A stretch of 20,941 nucleotides of DNA from a virus: the IMG/VR virus record IMGVR_UViG_3300020469_002881, positions 1 to 20,941 of that record, one strand, 5' to 3'. Position numbers and translations under genes: made by a program. The notes below the pieces were generated by a model. It made no database searches, was not told the origin of the DNA, and saw only the letters and a list, made by a program, of their open reading frames with translations. Shown here piece after piece: positions 1-7,680 of this stretch (position 1 is its first letter; every line of letters begins with the position of its first letter).

Positions 1-3000
1 GTAGATGGATCGGTTGTTGCCACAGGTACAGCGGGCAGTATGGTGTTTCACACATTTACACAAGTGCATGATGGCGGGATTGGCTTTTGGATTAAAGACA
101 ATGGTCTTAGTGAGATTGTTTCTTGCTTTACTTACTATAATGATTACGGATATGTCGCAACAGGCGGCGGTAAGATTCGTGCATTAAACGGAAATAACAG
201 TTATGGTACTTACGGCGCATTAAGTGCTGGATTTGCATCAGACGAAGTGCCACTAAGTGGATATATGTATGGTGATACTGTAGAATACACAGCAAGTACG
301 TTAACCACACCAGACGGATTTACAGTTGGAGATGTAATTACATACGGAAGCGATGCATCCGTAGCAATTACCAGTGTATCAAATGAACAACAATGTACGA
401 TTGTAACAAGTGGTGCTCACGGACTAGCAGAAGGCGATCCGATTGCATTTGGTGGTGTTAGTCCTGTAGCATGGCAACAACTACTAGGTAGTCATAGTAC
501 AGCAAGCATGTACAACAGAACTTGGTATGCAGATGTTGTTGATTCAACAACTTTTAGAATATGTACCAATTCAGACTTAACAACCTACTTTGACACAAGA
601 AGTGTAGCAGGCTGGGGAATTGTTACCGAAACAATCAGTGATGCTACTCGTGCTAATCCTGTGGTTGTAACAATGTCAGGGCATGGATATTCAAACGGTG
701 ATCTAGTACAGAATATAAGTAGTATTGCTGGAATGACACAGTTGAACGGAAACAGTTATTATGCAAACAATGTTACAGCTAATACAGTTGAACTATACAG
801 TGATGCAGGATTAACAACTACACTAGACGGTACAGGATATACTGCGTATACTAGTGGTGGTACTGCTGAAAGAGTATTAACAGGTACTGCATTTGGCGGA
901 GGCAACATACTTTCATTTAAAATAACTGCTGAAGTAGCTAATATTCAAACAAACTTAAATCCAGCAACCAAACACAGACTGGTATTAAACGAACTACAAA
1001 AAGGATATACAGGACAAACGTTTAAAGTTCATGTACAAAATACAGGAGACGGAAACAAATATTGGTTTGATGGACAAGAACTTCCGTCACTTAAATTAGA
1101 TACAAAACATAGAATGTATATCTTCGAACAAAATGATATAACAAATAATGGACACCCACTTTACTTTAGTACTACACCTGACGGAACACATGGCGGCGGC
1201 GCAGAATATAATCCTACTAAAGATGCCGCAACAGGTCTTAGTGGTAATGCTGTTGAATATTACTTGGATGGCGTTAAACAAGCATCACTAGCAGACTATA
1301 ACACTGGATTTAATGCCGCAACTAGTAGAGAAGTTTGGGTTGTAGGTGCTACAGCTGACTTATATGTAGCATGTGTGAATCATCCTGGTATGGGAGGTAC
1401 AACACCTTATACCACTAGTGACGCAACTTATGAAGCTTCAACTGGTATTGCAGTATTAACTATTGGAACACACAGTTTAGTAGCAGGCGACTTTGTACAT
1501 CTTGGAACTGATAGTTTAACATTTACATGCTCGCAAGATTCAAATGCAACAAACCATACATATCCTAGAAATACTGACCCTGCAAATACAAGTTGGTATG
1601 TAAAAATAATTGATGTAGGACTAACTACAATTACAGTAAATGTTGGAGTTTCTCCTAGTGGACAGCAATATACTCATAGTTTTGTAAGTGCTACTTCTAA
1701 CAATGTGCAAGCATATACATCAAATATCTTAATTGATTATACAACTACAACACAACATGATACTACAGATGCATTTAGAGAAAGATTTTTTGGTATATAT
1801 AGATACCCATTTGCAAATAACACAACTATTACTGCACAAGACGGTCAAAGTGCTACGCTATTAACTGTAGATGCAAACCAAGGACAGTTTGGATTTGCAC
1901 TAGTATTAGCAGGACTACCAGAAATACCTAGAGCAGGTGCTAGTATTGAGTTTATAACTAATACAACATATAATCCTGCAGATAATGCAGATATTACAAC
2001 AGATGCTAATTATGGTGCTGATACATTAACATACATTATTACAGCGGTAAGTGGATATACGCAAACACAAGATCCGACACTTAAAGGTACTTGTACAGTT
2101 ACACTAGCTACAGAAAAACAAAATACTAGTGCAACATATTATGGACAAAAGTTTAAAATTAGATACAAATATAGCCAAGTACGATTAACAGGACATGACT
2201 TTTTGAGTATTGGTACAGGTGGTAGATCAACTACCAATTATCCTGGAGAACCAACACAAGCGGCGTCACAAGGTAACGAAGTTACAGAGACTTATCCAGG
2301 TCGTGTTTACTATGTAAGTACAGACCAAGATGGTAACTTTAGAGTTGGTAGTTACTTCAGAGTTGACCAAGCTACAGGTAGAGCTACATTGGATGCTAGT
2401 GCATTTGATCTAGCAGGTCTTACAAGTTTGAGATTGGGTAGTATCGGTGCTCAGTTAGGTGAATCAATTAACGAATTTAGTAGTGACGGTACACTTAGTG
2501 GAAACAGTAACTTGTCTGTTCCAACAGAACAAGCTGTCAAAACTTATGTAGATTCAAAGACTGGTACAAACATTGACACAGTTGGTACGATAACCAGTGG
2601 TACACTAGGTGATGGAGCCGCGATAGGTACTGTCACAACAAGTTTAGGTAGTGATGCAACAGGAGATGTTTTCTATAGAAATGCAGGCGGTAAACTTACA
2701 AGACTAGGAATTGGTAATGCCGCTGAATCATTGACTGTATCTGCTGGTGGAATACCAGAATGGGCGGCGGCTTCAGGTGGATATTCATATGAAGTTAAGA
2801 GTACAAGTTTTACTGCGGCAAGCGGGAGTGCATATCTAGTAGATACTTCATCTGCAGTCACTGTAACATTGCCAGCTAGTCCGAGTGCAGGAGACTTTTT
2901 AATGATTATTGACGGCACTGGCACAGCTGATTCAAATAATATTACAGTAGCCAGAAACGGTAGTGTTATACACCGCAAAGATGATGATATGGAAATCGAT

Positions 3001-3072
3001 TTTGGTGAAACTTCACTAGAGCTTGTTTATATGGATGCTGACAACGGTTGGGTTATTACGAATCTAGTATAA
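1..3072 (+). CDS. Large modular tail-fibre/virion structural protein, 5'-truncated by the window edge
   Basis: The frame is open from base 1 to the TAA at 3070-3072, so at least 1023 residues are present and the true start lies upstream; the Met at base 40 is only the first internal Met. Reading from the N-terminal side, there are beta-rich modules of the E1-FCCH-like kind ('HGYSNGD...LNGNSYY...GGTAERV', about bases 655-885), then a cupredoxin-like segment (about bases 1000-1400) with His at 1153 and a C-x2-H-x2-M motif at 1372-1392. A module with 'LTFTC...NHTYPRNTDP' (about 1420-1730) and a region around 2330-2560 ('FRVDQATGRATLDASAFDL', 'LGSIGAQLGE', 'VPTEQAVKTYVD') follow. The last ~95 residues ('VTVTLPASPSAGD...NNITVARNG') form a compact C-terminal beta domain. 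From memory, the 'VDQATG...LGSIGAQLGE' and C-terminal modules are typical of T4-like cyanophage and other marine phage fibre or baseplate proteins. The exact virion position is inferred. Confidence 0.85.
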   Translation, partial: VDGSVVATGTAGSMVFHTFTQVHDGGIGFWIKDNGLSEIVSCFTYYNDYGYVATGGGKIRALNGNNSYGTYGALSAGFASDEVPLSGYMYGDTVEYTASTLTTPDGFTVGDVITYGSDASVAITSVSNEQQCTIVTSGAHGLAEGDPIAFGGVSPVAWQQLLGSHSTASMYNRTWYADVVDSTTFRICTNSDLTTYFDTRSVAGWGIVTETISDATRANPVVVTMSGHGYSNGDLVQNISSIAGMTQLNGNSYYANNVTANTVELYSDAGLTTTLDGTGYTAYTSGGTAERVLTGTAFGGGNILSFKITAEVANIQTNLNPATKHRLVLNELQKGYTGQTFKVHVQNTGDGNKYWFDGQELPSLKLDTKHRMYIFEQNDITNNGHPLYFSTTPDGTHGGGAEYNPTKDAATGLSGNAVEYYLDGVKQASLADYNTGFNAATSREVWVVGATADLYVACVNHPGMGGTTPYTTSDATYEASTGIAVLTIGTHSLVAGDFVHLGTDSLTFTCSQDSNATNHTYPRNTDPANTSWYVKIIDVGLTTITVNVGVSPSGQQYTHSFVSATSNNVQAYTSNILIDYTTTTQHDTTDAFRERFFGIYRYPFANNTTITAQDGQSATLLTVDANQGQFGFALVLAGLPEIPRAGASIEFITNTTYNPADNADITTDANYGADTLTYIITAVSGYTQTQDPTLKGTCTVTLATEKQNTSATYYGQKFKIRYKYSQVRLTGHDFLSIGTGGRSTTNYPGEPTQAASQGNEVTETYPGRVYYVSTDQDGNFRVGSYFRVDQATGRATLDASAFDLAGLTSLRLGSIGAQLGESINEFSSDGTLSGNSNLSVPTEQAVKTYVDSKTGTNIDTVGTITSGTLGDGAAIGTVTTSLGSDATGDVFYRNAGGKLTRLGIGNAAESLTVSAGGIPEWAAASGGYSYEVKSTSFTAASGSAYLVDTSSAVTVTLPASPSAGDFLMIIDGTGTADSNNITVARNGSVIHRKDDDMEIDFGETSLELVYMDADNGWVITNLV

Positions 3073-3074
3073 AT

Positions 3075-3082
3075 GATAAATA
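3075..3082 (+). promoter_or_regulatory. T4-type late promoter (GATAAATA)
   Basis: GATAAATA matches the T4 late-promoter core TATAAATA in seven of eight positions. With T4 geometry (core at -13 to -6) transcription would start at A3088 and give a 21-base leader containing AAGG (3097-3100) eight bases before the ATG at 3109. An overlapping weaker copy, TATAAATG, lies at 3068-3075. This is the only one of the five ATAAATA sites that leaves room for a normal ribosome binding site. Confidence 0.5.
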
Positions 3083-3108
3083 AATGTAATAAAGAAAAGG
3101 TTTAAAAA

Positions 3109-4077
3109 ATGGCAAGTATAAAAGATTTTTTTGCATCAAGCAGTTCTAATGTTGATACAGTCAGAACTACACATGGAACTTCGGGACAATGTTATCTGTT
3201 AGGCTGTGGTAGCTGGTGTTGCATGTGTTTACCAAGTAGTGCAACTACCTGGACTATGGAATCATGGGGACAAGGCGGCGGCGGACCAGGCAACTGTTGT
3301 TGTATGTGGGGCTGTCAAGGCGGAGCCGGATCAGACTATGCATATAGTGATTGGTCAAGCTGGAGTTGCGGTACTGCTCAAATGTGGTGTAACTGTACAT
3401 GCATGTGTTTCTGTTGTTCACCCGGTAACGGAGCACAACCAGGACAGTTTAGTAGAATGAACAACTGTACAGCCAGTTGGTTTGGATGTGTTGGGGGAGG
3501 TACCCAAGGATATGGTTGTTGTAACTATGGTGGAACAACAAGTTATCTAGGTGACATAAACAGAGAGCAAAATCCTTATGCCACCAGTAGTGGCGGAGGT
3601 GGTTCAAGCGGAACTGCAACAAATATTACAGGACTTGTAAATATTGATTGTGATTGTTGGCATTCTAATTGTACTGCTCAAGGTAATCCATATACAAACT
3701 GGGCTTCCCAATCAAGCGGTGGTGGTGGCGGAGGTGGTTCAAACTCCGACGGTTATTATCCACCAACAAGTGTAAACTGTACAAGTGGTATGTTTGTTAA
3801 CAGTTGTTATAATAATACTAAGTTTTGTGTAAGAGGATCATGTGGATGGTCTAATGCCAGTACGTGTGATGTTAACTGTGTACTAGGTGCTGGCGGATCA
3901 AGCTATGGCGGTGGATTTGTTCAGTGTAAATGTAGCCAGCCAGGTAACTGGGCTTATACAGGATGTCCAGGCAAAGCACCAGGAGGTGGAGCATCTAGTT
4001 CAGGCGCATGTGGCGGCGGATGTTGCTGTGGTGGCGTTGGTGCAGTAGGCGCTATATTAATGAGTTGGGATAACTAA
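3109..4077 (+). CDS. Glycine- and cysteine-rich putative tail-tip/adhesin protein
   Basis: This 322-residue protein has an extreme composition: I count 36 Cys (about 11%), about 65 Gly (about 20%) and many Trp, Ser and Asn. Cys occur in clusters (CCMC near residues 37-41, CCC near 62-64, CNCTCMCFCC near 94-103, CCC near 304-306) separated by Gly runs of up to seven. The start has a plausible ribosome site (AAAAGG, eight bases before ATG). The first ~25 residues are ordinary, and the C-terminus (GGVGAVGAILMSW) resembles the closing strand of glycine-rich phage adhesins. It sits between the fibre gene and an unidentified gene in the same direction, behind a late-type promoter. By context it is probably a fibre tip or receptor-binding protein, loosely like the Gly-rich gp38 adhesins of T-even phages. 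Disulphide bonding or metal binding by the Cys is possible but unproven. I know of no named family for it. Confidence 0.8.
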   Translation: MASIKDFFASSSSNVDTVRTTHGTSGQCYLLGCGSWCCMCLPSSATTWTMESWGQGGGGPGNCCCMWGCQGGAGSDYAYSDWSSWSCGTAQMWCNCTCMCFCCSPGNGAQPGQFSRMNNCTASWFGCVGGGTQGYGCCNYGGTTSYLGDINREQNPYATSSGGGGSSGTATNITGLVNIDCDCWHSNCTAQGNPYTNWASQSSGGGGGGGSNSDGYYPPTSVNCTSGMFVNSCYNNTKFCVRGSCGWSNASTCDVNCVLGAGGSSYGGGFVQCKCSQPGNWAYTGCPGKAPGGGASSSGACGGGCCCGGVGAVGAILMSWDN

Positions 4078-4078
4078 G

Positions 4079-4777
4079 ATGGCAACAAGTTTTACATATA
4101 AAAGTAGAAAAGTTTATCTTTCTACAGCAAATGAAGATAGTGATCTCAAAGATATAACTGGAAGCTATATAGGACCAAACGAAATACTACTTAGTGTAGC
4201 AGATGACGGTATCTATCAAATTTCTGAAATTCCAGCTACAGATGCCGATCTTGCTAACAAATCAGACATGGATCTTTATGGAGATGCTGACCCAGCTAAC
4301 CATAAATGGGTAGTATTATCAAAAGATGATGCAGATCAAATTGTTCTAATGGACATGATTATGAACTGTGCAGGTCATACTGATGAATGGCAAACTGAAG
4401 ACGTTCACACATGGACATTTGATGATGATACAACGTACAAAATGCAGTATAGAAATCCTGTAAATGACAACACAAGACACACATTTGATATGGATAAAAC
4501 TACAGTAGATCAAGATACTGGTAAACCTATTTTTGTAAGATTTGAGACATGGATGGAAAATGTTGAAGTTCAACGTGCAAGAGCTGAACAACAAAGGTTG
4601 TTCTATACAGAAAAGATGAACAATGCTATTTCAGCTACTACAAAAGCAAATTGGAAAAAAATGGTTGAAGTGTATGAACATATTGAATCAAGTTTGGTTG
4701 ATACAGTTCCAAATCACAAAATTGAATTTCCAATGCCAGGTGTTGTTTTACAAGGTAAAACATACGCAGATGGTTAA
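4079..4777 (+). CDS. Unidentified protein downstream of the tail-fibre genes
   Basis: The product has 232 residues and begins two bases after the previous stop, so translational coupling is likely. It is acidic overall, with many Asp in the first 140 residues. A central stretch is rich in Trp, Asp and Thr ('HTWTFDDDTTYKMQY'). A more helical part (about residues 150-205) carries 'ENVEVQRARAEQQRLFYTEKMNNA', split here only for description, with charged residues spaced as in a coiled coil. No signal peptide or membrane segment is visible and I do not recognise a family. Its place after a fibre gene and a putative adhesin suggests a fibre-assembly chaperone or a small virion protein, but only by position. 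Confidence 0.7.
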   Translation: MATSFTYKSRKVYLSTANEDSDLKDITGSYIGPNEILLSVADDGIYQISEIPATDADLANKSDMDLYGDADPANHKWVVLSKDDADQIVLMDMIMNCAGHTDEWQTEDVHTWTFDDDTTYKMQYRNPVNDNTRHTFDMDKTTVDQDTGKPIFVRFETWMENVEVQRARAEQQRLFYTEKMNNAISATTKANWKKMVEVYEHIESSLVDTVPNHKIEFPMPGVVLQGKTYADG

Positions 4778-4785
4778 TTAAATAC

Positions 4786-4814
4786 TTGACAACAGAAACT
4801 TTTCAGTATATCAT
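4786..4814 (+). promoter_or_regulatory. Sigma70-type promoter for the glycan-modification operon
   Basis: TTGACA (4786-4791) is followed after exactly 17 bases by TATCAT (4809-4814). The predicted start is near 4821, and GAGG at 4836-4839 precedes the ATG at 4844. A late-like octamer, TATAAATT (4817-4824), lies just downstream and could give a second start. No separate promoter is apparent before the next four genes, which all overlap. Confidence 0.65.
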
Positions 4815-4843
4815 TATATAAATTGAAAAACTAACGAGGTTTC

Positions 4844-5791
4844 ATGACAAAACGAAATACAGCTTTTTTCCTTAGTGGGGGAGCTGGTAGAATGCTTAGT
4901 GCAGTGCCAGCTTTAGAACTTTACGAACAAGAAAATCCAGATGATGACTTTGTAATAGTATGCGAAGGTACTTGGGAAATGTTCAGAGGACATTCTCTAC
5001 AAAAGAGATGTACCGGACCTGATTTACCACATTTGTTTACTGAAAAAATTAAAAATAGGAACTGTGTAACTACAGAGCCTTACAGAGTGTGGGAATATTA
5101 CAATCAAGAATGTAGTCTTAGACAAGCATTTGATATACAGATCAATAACAAAGGTGTCAGAGATGTGCCTGTACCTAATTTTTATCTAAGTTCAGACGAA
5201 GATGTAAAAGGCTATCATGCAGTTAAAGAAGGTAAAGAAAAAACAGGAAAAGAAAAGGCAATAGTATTACAGCCTTTTGGAAGAAGTTCACAGAATATCA
5301 AAGGCTTTGTATATGATGGTGGTGGCCGCAGTTTAGATATTATGGATACGATTGAACTTGTTAAAAAACTTAAAAAAGATTTTTGTGTGTTTATGATGAG
5401 TGAACATAAGATGAGTTCAGATGAAAACGAAGATTGGAAAGGTGTTGGACAACCAGACAACATCGACTTGCGTGGTTGGGCAGGTATTATCAATAACTGT
5501 GATCATCTAGTTGGCATCGATAGTGCAGGTCAACATATAGCTACTAGTTTAGGTATAAGTACCACAGTACTTTTTGGATCAACTTATCCTATTAATACAA
5601 GTTATCCAGACAATTCTAACGTAAAAATTATAGACTTTGATAAAGAAAAAAGAGGATATTCGCCTATTAGAATAGCTCATGACGATACTATTGAAAGACA
5701 AAATGATAAATGTTTAAAATTTGAAGACAAATACAGAGACATAAATGAAATAGTTAAAGCTATTAAAACTAAACTTGGAGTTAAAAAATAA
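4844..5791 (+). CDS. GT9-family (heptosyltransferase-like) glycosyltransferase
   Basis: The 315-residue protein shows the pattern of family 9 glycosyltransferases (ADP-heptose:LPS heptosyltransferases, WaaC/WaaF type). An N-terminal Rossmann segment has a Gly-rich turn ('SGGAGRMLSAVPAL', residues about 10-23). The C-terminal nucleotide-sugar site 'GIDSAGQHIATSLG' begins at residue 224 and continues to 'TTVLFGST', matching the family pattern D-[ST]-G/A-x-x-H-x-A...G-x-P-x-x-x-L-F-G. It is probably cytosolic or peripheral at the inner membrane face. The start is supported by GAGG four bases upstream and a promoter 30 bases further. It is first in a five-gene overlapping operon, and the window also encodes HldD and an HldE-like enzyme, so ADP-heptose is a reasonable donor; this is inference, as GT9 enzymes can differ in donor and acceptor. 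Confidence 0.75.
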   Translation: MTKRNTAFFLSGGAGRMLSAVPALELYEQENPDDDFVIVCEGTWEMFRGHSLQKRCTGPDLPHLFTEKIKNRNCVTTEPYRVWEYYNQECSLRQAFDIQINNKGVRDVPVPNFYLSSDEDVKGYHAVKEGKEKTGKEKAIVLQPFGRSSQNIKGFVYDGGGRSLDIMDTIELVKKLKKDFCVFMMSEHKMSSDENEDWKGVGQPDNIDLRGWAGIINNCDHLVGIDSAGQHIATSLGISTTVLFGSTYPINTSYPDNSNVKIIDFDKEKRGYSPIRIAHDDTIERQNDKCLKFEDKYRDINEIVKAIKTKLGVKK

Positions 5792-7680
5792 TGAAAGACA
5801 TTTGGGTCGCCGGAGTAAATCGAGGACATAATGCTGGTATCTGCTTACTTAAAAATGGTAAGTTAGTTTTTAGTAGTGAAGAAGAGCGTTATAGTAGACA
5901 AAAGTATGACGGCGCACCTCTTGGAAGTATAGTTAGATTACAAGAGTATACAGATAAATTAGATAGATTTGGTTTAGGTGGAACGTCACAACTAGTCAGA
6001 GGCGCAGAATCTCCATTTGTGGAATACAGTGGAGATAATATGTATCCTGCACTATTGAGAAAGTTAGGACTTTTACCAGGACCTACACAAGCTAATATGG
6101 AAGACTACGATCTGAAAGTACCAGGATCTCATCCACAAATAGATGACCATGGATTAGAACATCATAAATGTCATGCTTGGCTAGCTTTTAGTAAAAGTGG
6201 TTTCGATACTGCAACTGTGCTTGTTGCAGATGGCGCTGGTTCTTTTTTGCCTATTAGATCAGGTATTGCTTATGAAGCAAAAGGACATGAGGTAACTGGT
6301 TGGGAAGTCGAGTCTGTTTTCTTAGGAGATGCAAAAGCTGATGTTCCAATTAAAACTGTGTTTAAAAATATTGGTACTAGAGAAACAGTAGCAGGTTCTT
6401 GTTTTAACGCTTTATCATCCGGAGAAGGTTCTCCGTTGTTTATGAGAAATGAACCAGAAGATGGTGAACATGTTGTACTAGTACATGATCGAGCTGGTAT
6501 AGTGAAAGTTTATGAGGCAATTACTACACTACTTGGGTTTCCAAGTATCGAAGCTGGAAAGTTAATGGGACTTGCGCCTTATGGCAAATCTAATGAAAAT
6601 ATTAGAAGTTTTAGAGATTCTACTAATGATTTTTGGCCCTTGTCAAACAGAATGGCAATTATCCCAACGTATCCTAATTCTGGGCAATTAGGTTATACAC
6701 ATTTTATTCATATTTTACAAGAAATAAAAGATTTTGTAACTTTTGAAGATAGAACCAAATCGGAACTAGGAAGAGATTTTGCATATCATTGTCAAGAAGA
6801 AACACAACAGATGATGTTAGATGCTATTTTAAAAGCAGTTGAAACTACAGGTGATAAAAATGTAGTACTTACTGGTGGATATGCATTAAATTGTGTTGCT
6901 AATTATTGGTATTTAGATAAACTTAAAGAACACGATATTAACTTATATGTCGAACCAGTTAGTAATGATTCTGGGATCGCAATGGGAAGTGCATTATATA
7001 CTCATTGGCTAGAAACTAAAGAGTTTGTAAAATTAGAACCAACACTATATTTAGGTGAAAAGTATAATTATACTAATGAAGATATTAACAAAACTGCAAT
7101 TAAGTATGAAGCACAAGTTAAAGATGCTTCTCAAACAGATGTCGTAAACTTAATTAAAGATAAGAATATTGTAAGTATATTTCAAGGTAGAAGTGAAAAC
7201 GGTCCACGTGCATTAGGCAATAGAAGTATACTATATGATCCAAGAGATCCAGATGGTAAGGATCATGTAAACAAAGTTAAGAGAAGAGAATACTTTAGAC
7301 CATTTGCTGGTACTATACTAAAAGAACATGTACATGAATGGTTTGATCTTAAAGGCATGGAAGATACACCACATATGATGTATGCTGTAAATTGCCAACC
7401 AGGAGTTGAAGAAAAGATTCCGAGTATTATTCATGTTGATGGCACTTGTAGAATACAAACTGTTACTGAAGAAGAAAATGCTAATTATTATAATTTGATA
7501 CAGGAATGGTACAAACAAACAGGTTGTCCTGTAATTTTCAATACTAGTTTTAACTTAGGTGGCGAGCCGTTAGTTGAAACACTAGATGATGCTATAAGAA
7601 CACTGTCGAGCAGTGATATTGAATATTGTTACTTACCAGAGTTTGGTAAACTAATTTATTTGGAAAATAAAGATGACTGA
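5791..7680 (+). CDS. NodU/CmcH/TobZ-type O-carbamoyltransferase
   Basis: The 629-residue protein has both domains of the family. The N-terminal YrdC-linked/Kae1-like domain begins with 'HNAGICLLKNGKLVFSSEEE', followed by 'EHHKCHA' (123-129), which carries the conserved metal-binding His residues, and 'VADGAGS' (146-151). The C-terminal domain (about 460-625) has 'FQGRSENGPRALGNRSIL', 'YFRPFAG' and 'NTSFNLGGEP'. The family transfers a carbamoyl group from carbamoyl phosphate through a carbamoyl-adenylate to a hydroxyl of a sugar or related acceptor. Length is close to that usual for the family (about 550-630). ATG shares its A with the previous TAA (TAATG), so translation is coupled to the glycosyltransferase. 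From memory, such carbamoyltransferases recur in marine T4-like phages. The acceptor is unknown; a sugar added by this operon is the obvious candidate. Confidence 0.9.
   Translation: MKDIWVAGVNRGHNAGICLLKNGKLVFSSEEERYSRQKYDGAPLGSIVRLQEYTDKLDRFGLGGTSQLVRGAESPFVEYSGDNMYPALLRKLGLLPGPTQANMEDYDLKVPGSHPQIDDHGLEHHKCHAWLAFSKSGFDTATVLVADGAGSFLPIRSGIAYEAKGHEVTGWEVESVFLGDAKADVPIKTVFKNIGTRETVAGSCFNALSSGEGSPLFMRNEPEDGEHVVLVHDRAGIVKVYEAITTLLGFPSIEAGKLMGLAPYGKSNENIRSFRDSTNDFWPLSNRMAIIPTYPNSGQLGYTHFIHILQEIKDFVTFEDRTKSELGRDFAYHCQEETQQMMLDAILKAVETTGDKNVVLTGGYALNCVANYWYLDKLKEHDINLYVEPVSNDSGIAMGSALYTHWLETKEFVKLEPTLYLGEKYNYTNEDINKTAIKYEAQVKDASQTDVVNLIKDKNIVSIFQGRSENGPRALGNRSILYDPRDPDGKDHVNKVKRREYFRPFAGTILKEHVHEWFDLKGMEDTPHMMYAVNCQPGVEEKIPSIIHVDGTCRIQTVTEEENANYYNLIQEWYKQTGCPVIFNTSFNLGGEPLVETLDDAIRTLSSSDIEYCYLPEFGKLIYLENKDD

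Noticed and set aside
40-42. ATG at base 40 as the start of the tail-fibre gene
   Set aside because: The frame is open back to base 1 and the sequence continues in the same compositional style, so the gene enters from upstream.
2673-2978. 101-residue minus-strand ORF within the tail-fibre gene
   Set aside because: It is antisense to a well-supported C-terminal fibre module and has no ribosome site or promoter.
3206-3460. 84-residue ORF in another frame inside the Gly/Cys-rich gene
   Set aside because: It also shows Cys but lacks the Gly-run order and ribosome site; the 322-residue frame runs through with a supported start.
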